Shown in pieces: positions 1-5,766 of a stretch of DNA of 7,760 nt (the first letter of the stretch is position 1; each line of letters begins with the position of its first letter). The notes beneath the pieces were generated by a model. It was not told where the DNA came from and made no database searches. It saw only the letters and a program-made list of their open reading frames with translations. Source of the stretch: JANMZR01 sp031383555 (lineage in GTDB: Bacteria; Bacteroidota; Bacteroidia; Cytophagales; Spirosomataceae); the NCBI GenBank assembly GCA_031383555.1, contig JANMZR010000398.1:1-7760 (forward strand), given 5' to 3'. The translations under genes were made by a program, and so were the position numbers.

Positions 1-170
1 GTAAATATTGGCTAAAAACCGAAAATATTTCATTAAAAGACTTAACCAAAGCAGAAATTATCATGCTTACAATTTTAGCCACAATAACTTTACTTGTAGG
101 TATTTTACCAAATATAATTTTTGATATGACCCATTTAGGGGTTTCCGAATTTATGAGTTTTTTCAAATAA
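1..170 (+). CDS. nuoM: NADH-quinone oxidoreductase subunit M, C-terminal end (partial)
   Basis: The frame beginning at base 3 is open for 55 codons and ends with TAA at 168-170; the 5' part lies outside the window. The peptide contains KDLTKAEIIMLTIL, then a hydrophobic stretch, LVGILPN and a short polar end. This resembles the last transmembrane helix of NuoM, where a charged loop precedes a helix ending in a G-x-x-P motif. NuoM is one of the three antiporter-like, proton-pumping membrane subunits of respiratory complex I, in the inner membrane. The identification rests partly on position: it lies 64 bp upstream of nuoN in the same orientation, the usual nuoM-nuoN order. The fragment is short, so the family call is good but not decisive on sequence alone. 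Confidence 0.82.
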   Translation, partial: KYWLKTENISLKDLTKAEIIMLTILATITLLVGILPNIIFDMTHLGVSEFMSFFK

Positions 171-234
171 ATAGCAATGTTGTCTAGCAAAGCTTTTTAT
201 ATGCTTTACATTATCTTTTTGAATTTATAAAAAA

Positions 235-1713
235 TTGAATTTACTCGAAAAACTATACTCAATAATTACAGGCTTACCAATGTTGGCATCGGAAATATTT
301 CTGATACTTGCATTTATAGTTATTGTAATTGTTGAATTGGTGTTATTTAGAAAAAAACCAACCGAATTGTCAGCTTCTGAAAGCCAAAAATGGCTATGGG
401 GTTTTAGTTTAGCAATTGTTATATTTACTAGTTATATAACTGTAAATCAATCGAATATGATTGATATAACTCAAAATAAAAGTAACTTTTATATTATTGA
501 TGCGCCTTCGATATTTTTCAAAATACTTATTATAATTGCCACAATGATTGTTCTCTTTCATGTGAAAATCATGAAATATACCTTGCAAAATGAATTTTAT
601 CCACTACTAATTTTTCAGATTTTAGGCCTATTTTTACTTACAATTTCAACAAATTTTTTATTAATTTATATATCAATTGAAATTGTATCGATTGCATCTT
701 ACATATTTGTAACATTTGGAAATAATAAAAAGTCGGCAGAAGCAGCCATAAAATATGCTTTATTTGGTGGTGTGAGTTCGGCAATAATGTTATATGGGAT
801 TAGCTTATTGTATGGAATTACGGGTACGATGGATATTTTAAATCCTGATTTTTCAAAAAACCTAAATCAAATAGAACCCAATTTGCTTTCATTTGTATTG
901 CTGCTTACACTTGGAGGCTTTTTGTTTAAAATTTCAGCCTTCCCATTTCATTTATGGGTGCCCGATGTTTATGAAGCAACGCCCACCCCCATCGTATCAT
1001 TTTTATCAATAGCACCAAAAGCGGCTGGAATACTTGTTTTAACAAGGTTGATTACTGTAATCCCAAATTCCCAACAAAGTCTATTAATATTTATTTCTAT
1101 TTTTAGTATTGCAATAGGCAATTTTTCAGCCTTGAGGCAAACTAATGTCAAAAGAATGTTAGGCTTTTCCACAATTGCCCAATCAGGTTTTATAATTGCT
1201 TCCATTTCTAGTTTTTCTAATTTGGGGCTTCAATCGGCTTATTACTATTTGTTTGGCTATGTTTTTAGCAATATGTTAGCCTTTTTTCTAATTGATAGTT
1301 TTAAAGAAAAAACCCAAGAATATTCATTTGAAAGTTTTAAAGGCATAAGTAAATATTCGGGTGCTTGGGGAATATTCGTTATAATTTCTATGATTTCGCT
1401 GGTTGGGCTCCCTCCTACTGTTGGTTTTTCTGGAAAATTATTTATTTTTTCTGCTTTATGGGAGGGTTTTCAAAATGAACAAAATCGTTTACTTTTATTT
1501 TTGATTGGCTTTGGCTTATTAAACACGGCTATATCATTATATTTTTATCTGAAGTTACCTTATTTTGCATTTTTCAAAAAAGGCACTGAAACTAGATCCA
1601 TTTCTTTTACCAAAAATCAAATAATATTTTCTGTAATATTATCAATTCCCATTTTATTTTATTTCTTTAAAGCCGATTTATTGATGAATTGGATTGGTGA
1701 AGTATTGAAATAG
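235..1713 (+). CDS. nuoN: NADH-quinone oxidoreductase subunit N
   Basis: This is a proton-pumping antiporter-like membrane subunit of respiratory complex I, coupling NADH:quinone electron transfer to proton export across the inner membrane. The 492 residues match the usual NuoN length (E. coli about 485) and are almost entirely hydrophobic helices. Family hallmarks are visible: E149 in a transmembrane helix (ISIEIVSIASY), K232 just before PFHLWVPDVYEATPTP (237-252), K262 in SIAPKAAG, and K401 in GLPPTVGFSGK. These correspond to the conserved Glu and Lys residues of the proton path. The start is probably TTG at 235. An in-frame TGA at 220-222 rules out a longer protein, and the first in-frame ATG (280) would remove the 15 residues before the first helix. 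I see no Shine-Dalgarno sequence. The stop is TAG. It follows nuoM by 64 bp and is probably the last gene of the nuo operon. Confidence 0.95.
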   Translation: MNLLEKLYSIITGLPMLASEIFLILAFIVIVIVELVLFRKKPTELSASESQKWLWGFSLAIVIFTSYITVNQSNMIDITQNKSNFYIIDAPSIFFKILIIIATMIVLFHVKIMKYTLQNEFYPLLIFQILGLFLLTISTNFLLIYISIEIVSIASYIFVTFGNNKKSAEAAIKYALFGGVSSAIMLYGISLLYGITGTMDILNPDFSKNLNQIEPNLLSFVLLLTLGGFLFKISAFPFHLWVPDVYEATPTPIVSFLSIAPKAAGILVLTRLITVIPNSQQSLLIFISIFSIAIGNFSALRQTNVKRMLGFSTIAQSGFIIASISSFSNLGLQSAYYYLFGYVFSNMLAFFLIDSFKEKTQEYSFESFKGISKYSGAWGIFVIISMISLVGLPPTVGFSGKLFIFSALWEGFQNEQNRLLLFLIGFGLLNTAISLYFYLKLPYFAFFKKGTETRSISFTKNQIIFSVILSIPILFYFFKADLLMNWIGEVLK

Positions 1714-1717
1714 ATAA

Positions 1718-2407
1718 AATAGTAATCTTTTTGTTTTTTTAAAAATTTGGCAATATTGGATAAAAATTAACACAATAGTTGTAACCAAAAACTTAAAAAA
1801 AGAAATTCTAGAACAATTAATAACCAAGCGTTTGGCTCGAATTTCAGCCTCTGAAAAAGACTATTTTTCTGTTGCTTACAAAATTCCATTTAAAGTCGAA
1901 TATCATGATTCAGAAATTACTCCTATGGGTTTAGCTTCGTATTGGCATAAGTTACTAGTTACCAACATTATCATTTTATTAAATAAAATTTTTAATGAAA
2001 ATTTAGAGATAATTATCTTAGGTAGCAATTCTTTTGTTCAAATTCCAAAATTTGAAGGTGGTTATTATATGCCAGATGTACTAATTTTAAACAATGAACC
2101 AATATTTAACTAAAATTTAACTTCAATTATAACTAACTCTTATCTTGTAATTTAGGTGTTATCGTTATCGCCAGCCACTTCAGATTATGACACTACTGAG
2201 AAACTCCCTGAATACAAGCCTATTGAAAGTCTTCAGCAAATTATTTTTATAAGCCAAAAAAAGATTAATGTTTCGGTTTATACTCGACAAGGCACTTCAA
2301 ATATTTGGTAGAATCAAGATTTTGACCAAGAAACGGATAAAATTTTCATAGATAATAGAACAATTTTAGTAATGGATATTTACAGGAAAATTAAATTTGT
2401 AAAATAA
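1718..2407 (+). pseudogene. Uma2-family (DUF820) restriction-endonuclease-like gene, broken by three in-frame stops
   Basis: One frame stays in register from the TAA at 1715-1717 to a terminal TAA at 2405-2407. It is interrupted by TAA at 2111-2113, TAG at 2153-2155 and TAG at 2309-2311. Conceptual translation matches the Uma2 pattern in order: ISASEKDYF, KVEYHDSEI, SYWHKLL, SNSFVQIP, YYMPDVLIL, then (after stops) VLSLSPATSDYD, EKLPEYKPIESLQQIIFIS, SVYTR, and a C-terminal LVMDIYRKIKF. Uma2 proteins have a PD-(D/E)XK nuclease fold and are usually about 190-210 residues; their role is mostly unknown. The PD pair is coded at 2072-2077. The second stop lies where the family normally has the Glu of E-V-L-S-P, suggesting GAG to TAG. 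A 6-bp tandem duplication (TTATCG twice, 2158-2169) adds two residues there. No ATG start exists. TTG at 1832 could open a 93-residue fragment, or an ATA at 1775 may be a mutated start giving about 210 codons. I judge it inactive; sequencing error or readthrough are alternatives. Confidence 0.8.
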
Positions 2408-2463
2408 CTAATTGGAAATATTTTATTTATCAATTTAAAATTTATTTCTAAAATTATATCGAT

Positions 2464-2471
2464 TAACTTTG
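2464..2471 (+). promoter_or_regulatory. Probable Bacteroidota -7 promoter element (TAACTTTG)
   Basis: TAACTTTG is an exact match to the TAnnTTTG -7 consensus used by the primary sigma factor of Bacteroidota. The -33 region is weak: a TTTATTT at about 2441 lies at suitable spacing (19 bp) but lacks the G of the consensus TTTG/TTG. Transcription would start near 2477, about 150 bases before the purF start codon and about 60 bases before the terminator hairpin at 2536. It is the best candidate promoter for purF, or for a short leader RNA ending at that hairpin. Confidence 0.55.
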
Positions 2472-2491
2472 CATTATAAAAATCAAGAGAA

Positions 2492-2530
2492 ATGCATCTA
2501 TCATATAAAAAGATATTTGAAATAAACTAA
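2492..2530 (+). other. 12-codon ORF in the purF upstream region (possible leader peptide)
   Basis: ATG at 2492 opens a 12-residue frame, MHLSYKKIFEIN, ending with TAA at 2528-2530, six bases before the terminator stem. It lies just downstream of the candidate promoter. The position (promoter, tiny ORF, intrinsic terminator, biosynthetic gene) resembles a leader-peptide attenuator. However, the codons show no obvious enrichment that would sense a purine-pathway metabolite, there is no convincing ribosome binding site, and ORFs this short arise often by chance. I list it because of its position only. Confidence 0.2.
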
Positions 2531-2535
2531 AAGCC

Positions 2536-2564
2536 AAACCATGCGAAATCGTATGGTTTTTTTG
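2536..2564 (+). terminator. Intrinsic terminator upstream of purF
   Basis: AAACCATGCG (2536-2545) pairs with CGTATGGTTT (2550-2559) as a 10-bp stem with one G-U wobble and the loop AAAT. A run of seven T starts inside the stem (2557-2563) and continues as GTTTT. This is a textbook rho-independent terminator for + strand transcription. It may end transcripts from the nuo/Uma2 side. Because a promoter-like element lies only about 65 bp upstream, it may instead end a short RNA or act as an attenuator for purF, whose ATG is 65 bases beyond the T-run. Confidence 0.8.
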
Positions 2565-2628
2565 TTTTATTTATATTATTTCATTGAAAAGTATAATATT
2601 TTTTGAAATCAATTTAAAAAATTTATAA

Positions 2629-4521
2629 ATGTCCGATTCCATAAAACATGAGTGCGGTATCGCCCTTATCCGACTCCGAAAACCTTACCAATATTATATC
2701 GATAAATATAATACACCACTCTATGGAGCGAATAAGCTTTACCTGATGATGGAAAAGCAAGTGAATCGTGGGCAAGATGGTGCCGGTGTAGCCAATATTA
2801 AACTCAATGTATCGCCTGGGCATCGTTACATAAGTCGCTATAGATCAGTCGAAAAGCAAGCAGTAGCCGATATTTTTGAGCGAATAAATAAGAAATTCAG
2901 AAAGGCCACCAAGGGTTATAAAAAGTATGAAAAAAATGCCAATTGGTTACAAGAAAATGTTGCTTTTTCAGGTGAAGTATGGTTAGGGCATTTGCGTTAT
3001 GGCACACATGGCGAAAATGAAATTGAAAACTGTCACCCGATGTTGCGTCAAAGTAATTGGCGCAGCCGCAATTTAGTAATGGCAGGCAACTTCAATATGA
3101 CAAATGTTGAGGAACTGTTCGACAAACTGGTATCGCTTGGGCAGCATCCAAAAGAAAATGTTGATACTGTGACAGTTATGGAAAAAATTGGCCACTTTTT
3201 GGATGAAGAAAATCAAAGACAGTTTGATTATTTTAAAAGCAATTTTGAAAACCCTGAACTATCAGACGTTATTGAGGAAAATATTGATATACAACGAGTT
3301 CTGAATCGTTCATGCAGAGATTTTGATGGTGGTTACAGTATGGCTGGAATGACAGGCTATGGTGCCGCATTTATTGCACGTGACCCTTCTGGAATACGAC
3401 CTGCCTTTTGGTATGCCGATGATGAAGTGGTGGTGGTGGCCTCCGAAAAGCAGGCCATAAAAACAAGTTTCAATTGTGACTATTCGCAAATAAAAGAGGT
3501 AAAGCCTGGTCATGCCTTAATCATCCATAAGGATGGGCACTACACAGAAGAAGAGTTTCGCCAACCAATGGAACGAAAATCGTGCAGCTTTGAACGAATT
3601 TATTTTTCAAGAGCCTCCGATCCAAACATATATGCTGAGCGGAAAAACTTAGGTAGATTCATATTTCCTCATATTTTAGAGGAAATTGATTACGATTTAG
3701 AAAATACAGTTTTCTCCTATATTCCAAATACTGCAGAAACAGCCTTTTTGGGCATGATTGAAGGCTTGGAAACACATTTGGCTGAATATGCGAAAAGAGA
3801 AATAATGAAAGGTAATCTTTCTGAAACAGAAATTGATAAGATTTTAATGTTTAGACCAAGGGTTGAAAAATTGATTTCTAAAGATGTAAAAATAAGAACC
3901 TTTATTACCAATGATACTGAGCGTGACGACATGGTAGCACACGTATACGATACTACTTACGAGGTAATTAGGAAAAATACTGACAATGTTGTGCTCATTG
4001 ATGACTCAATAGTTAGAGGTACAACTTTGGAAAAGTCTATCCTAAAATTATTAGATAAATTAGAGCCGAAAAAGATTGTTATTGTTTCGTCAGCACCACA
4101 AATTCGATTCCCTGATTGCTATGGTATTGACATGTCGAAAATTAAAGAATTTGTCGCATTCAGAGCAGTATTGGCTTTAATAAAAGAAAGAGGCTTGGAA
4201 AATCTTTTGGATGATATTTATGAGGAATGTGTGGCTGCTTTAGATTCTGATAAAATATACGAAACAAACTTTGTAAAAAAAGTATATGAGCCATTTACCT
4301 ATGAAGAAGTGTCAAATAAAATAGCGGAAATAGTGAGGCCAAAAGACCTAAAGGCAGAACTTTCAATTGTTTACCAAACAGTAGAAAACCTGAACAAAGC
4401 TTGCCCCAACGACCTTGGCGACTGGTATTTCACGGGAAACTACCCAACGCCAGGAGGTAATAAAGTAGTAAACAAAGCCTTTATTAATTTTATGGAAGGT
4501 AAAGGGGTGAGGGCTTATTAG
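2629..4521 (+). CDS. purF: PurF-like amidophosphoribosyltransferase, long Bacteroidota form
   Basis: By homology this cytoplasmic enzyme transfers ammonia from glutamine to PRPP, giving 5-phosphoribosylamine, the first step of purine synthesis. The N-terminal class II glutaminase shows nucleophile Cys9 in HECGIAL, NRGQDGAG (46-53), GHLRYGTHG (120-128), GNFNMTN (153-159) and D179. Middle motifs are RDPSGIRP (251-258) and IYFSR (324-328). The phosphoribosyltransferase domain has RTFI (423-426), the PRPP loop VVLIDDSIVRGTT (454-466) and PQIRFPDCYGIDM (490-502). Cys9 implies removal of an eight-residue propeptide, as known for B. subtilis PurF. At 630 residues it is longer than the usual 470-510, with inserts (about 75-115, 190-225, 380-420) and a C-terminal extension. 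I recall the same long form elsewhere in Bacteroidota. The canonical HNGN oxyanion loop reads MAGN (151-154). A TAA directly before the ATG fixes the start; there is no Shine-Dalgarno. The exact reaction of this divergent form is inferred. Confidence 0.88.
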   Translation: MSDSIKHECGIALIRLRKPYQYYIDKYNTPLYGANKLYLMMEKQVNRGQDGAGVANIKLNVSPGHRYISRYRSVEKQAVADIFERINKKFRKATKGYKKYEKNANWLQENVAFSGEVWLGHLRYGTHGENEIENCHPMLRQSNWRSRNLVMAGNFNMTNVEELFDKLVSLGQHPKENVDTVTVMEKIGHFLDEENQRQFDYFKSNFENPELSDVIEENIDIQRVLNRSCRDFDGGYSMAGMTGYGAAFIARDPSGIRPAFWYADDEVVVVASEKQAIKTSFNCDYSQIKEVKPGHALIIHKDGHYTEEEFRQPMERKSCSFERIYFSRASDPNIYAERKNLGRFIFPHILEEIDYDLENTVFSYIPNTAETAFLGMIEGLETHLAEYAKREIMKGNLSETEIDKILMFRPRVEKLISKDVKIRTFITNDTERDDMVAHVYDTTYEVIRKNTDNVVLIDDSIVRGTTLEKSILKLLDKLEPKKIVIVSSAPQIRFPDCYGIDMSKIKEFVAFRAVLALIKERGLENLLDDIYEECVAALDSDKIYETNFVKKVYEPFTYEEVSNKIAEIVRPKDLKAELSIVYQTVENLNKACPNDLGDWYFTGNYPTPGGNKVVNKAFINFMEGKGVRAY

Positions 4522-4559
4522 AAATTAGAAATTAGAAATTAGAAATTAGAAATTAGAAA
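4518..4559. repeat. Six perfect tandem copies of the heptamer TTAGAAA
   Basis: Six uninterrupted 7-bp units run from 4518 to 4559, followed by a degenerate unit TTGAGAA. The purF stop codon TAG (4519-4521) lies in the first unit, so the array begins at the end of the gene and occupies the start of its 3' untranslated region. Every unit carries TAG in a shifting frame. Copy-number change would therefore not alter the PurF protein, only the spacing to the terminator hairpin. Such arrays are prone to slippage and probably vary between strains. There are no spacers, so this is not a CRISPR array. Confidence 0.97.
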
Positions 4560-4582
4560 TTGAGAAGTCTTTCTAAAGAAAA

Positions 4583-4614
4583 AAGGTTCCAGAAATATAA
4601 ATTTTTGGAACCTT
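4583..4614. terminator. Bidirectional intrinsic terminator between convergent genes
   Basis: The arms 4583-4596 (AAGGTTCCAGAAAT) and 4601-4614 (ATTTTTGGAACCTT) form a 14-bp stem with one G-U wobble and the loop ATAA. On the - strand the stem is followed directly by a run of T (complement of the A tract 4579-4584) and further T-rich sequence. On the + strand it is followed by GTTTTATTATTTT. It lies between the 3' ends of purF (+) and the beta-barrel gene (-), so it can serve both. The - strand form has the stronger T-tract. Confidence 0.85.
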
Positions 4615-4665
4615 GTTTTATTATTTTCAACTATTTAATCATTAAAATTTCAATGATTGAATCTT

Positions 4666-5730
4666 TCAAAAACGATAAGAATAACCCAAATTCAACAGAT
4701 AATCAGCAAAAGCTGCATCGCCATGCTTTTTACCTAAAGGATCCTGCCGATCGCTCCAGCTTTTTATACGATTTCGAACCAATGCATATGGCACTGTAAA
4801 GGTAAAAGTGTGTTTTCCTTTTTGCAAAACCAAGCCAGGCTCAATTGAAATGATATAACCTGGTCTACGAGAACCTTCACTTTTACCAATCACATCAATA
4901 GCAGGTAAACCTTCAGCTCTTCCTCCTAAAGTAAGCAATAGGCCTTGTTTTGGTAAAACGGAATAAGCTACCCCTAGACGAGCTCCAAATTGGTCGGGTA
5001 CAGACAGCGCAGTATATTGATTCACACCTTTTGGGCTGAATAAATAAAATCCATTATAATACAATGAAGCATTAGTGAAAAGGGTCTGAAAACCTTGTAC
5101 CTCCACACTATAACCCCAGCCACCATCTCCTAACTGCATTGATTGATCTAAATTTTTTGTTTGAATATACTCCTTACCTGTTTTATCTAATTTATGAAAG
5201 TCCCCTTGAACGTTTGAGTTGCCAGTAGGCGCTTTTACCCCAATACCAATTGCAATATTACCTTTCATTGCCGTATGTGGATCAAAAAGCCAATAGTTAG
5301 CCGATAGCCTCATATCGCCAACTCCTTTTGAATAGGTATGGAATCGTTTTTGTTGAGGATTGATTTCAATACCATTACCATAATGTTCATAAAGTGACGA
5401 ACGGTCATTATCAGACATTGGCACATTTAAAGCAATTGACAACCTATCCGAAACTGCATAGGAAAGGCCAAAATCAAAATTATGTGAATCGTTGATAACT
5501 TGAGTTCCATTTTCAACACGCTCTTTTTGTTCCACTTTACCTACAAAATGTTTGTAAGAATGTAAGTTTCTATAACTTGAAGTGAATTGAAAATCACCTT
5601 TTTTCATAAAGGAAGTAGGTGAATTTACGTTACCTGATGCACAAGCCATTGATCGTACTGCAATACAGCCCTGCGAATTTCCCGTAATGGTTGTAATTAA
5701 AATGCAAAATATAATTATGTGTGTTTTCAT
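4666..5730 (-). CDS. Outer-membrane beta-barrel protein, PF13557-like 'transporter' type
   Basis: This is probably an outer-membrane protein of 354 residues. The N-terminus (MKTHIIIFCILITTITGNSQ) is a Sec signal peptide with cleavage near residue 20. The cysteine at 22 has no good lipobox before it, so signal peptidase I is more likely. The mature part alternates hydrophobic and polar residues in beta strands and ends in LNLGYSYRF, the aromatic C-terminus typical of barrels inserted by BamA. Motifs GVGDMRLSANYWL (136-148), GVKAPTG (164-170) and QLGDGGWGYSVE (199-210) resemble the barrel family annotated as 'MetA-pathway of phenol degradation' or simply transporter (PF13557). That name gives no reliable substrate. 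Cys22 and Cys30 (GCIAVRSMAC) sit at the start of the mature protein and could form a disulfide or bind a ligand. It follows the haloperoxidase-like gene by 36 bp and is probably the last gene of that operon. The stop is TGA. Confidence 0.8.
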   Translation of the reverse strand: MKTHIIIFCILITTITGNSQGCIAVRSMACASGNVNSPTSFMKKGDFQFTSSYRNLHSYKHFVGKVEQKERVENGTQVINDSHNFDFGLSYAVSDRLSIALNVPMSDNDRSSLYEHYGNGIEINPQQKRFHTYSKGVGDMRLSANYWLFDPHTAMKGNIAIGIGVKAPTGNSNVQGDFHKLDKTGKEYIQTKNLDQSMQLGDGGWGYSVEVQGFQTLFTNASLYYNGFYLFSPKGVNQYTALSVPDQFGARLGVAYSVLPKQGLLLTLGGRAEGLPAIDVIGKSEGSRRPGYIISIEPGLVLQKGKHTFTFTVPYALVRNRIKSWSDRQDPLGKKHGDAAFADYLLNLGYSYRF

Positions 5731-5766
5731 GATTTTTGAATTAAATATTTTTAATTATTAAGAAAA

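Noticed and set aside
969..1205. 78-codon - strand ORF inside nuoN
   Set aside because: It is the antisense shadow of the conserved PFHLW/PK region of nuoN, which is clearly the coding strand.
1714..1775. nuo operon terminator after nuoN
   Set aside because: The stretch is T-rich (CTTTTTGTTTTTTT), but I could find no convincing GC-containing stem before it; the only inverted repeat is the short CAATATTG.
1832..2113. Intact small 93-residue protein
   Set aside because: The Uma2 motifs continue in the same frame after the stop, so this is the front part of a broken gene rather than a full short gene. Expression of the fragment is not excluded.
2111..2311. Stop-codon reassignment or selenocysteine/pyrrolysine recoding
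   Set aside because: nuoM, nuoN and purF in the same window terminate normally on TAA and TAG at family-typical lengths, and no recoding element is visible near the internal stops.
4518..4559. CRISPR array
   Set aside because: The units are 7 bp and contiguous, with no spacers.
4560..4799. 79-codon + strand ORF
   Set aside because: It reads through the terminator hairpin and then antisense to the 3' end of the barrel gene; it has no recognisable protein motif.
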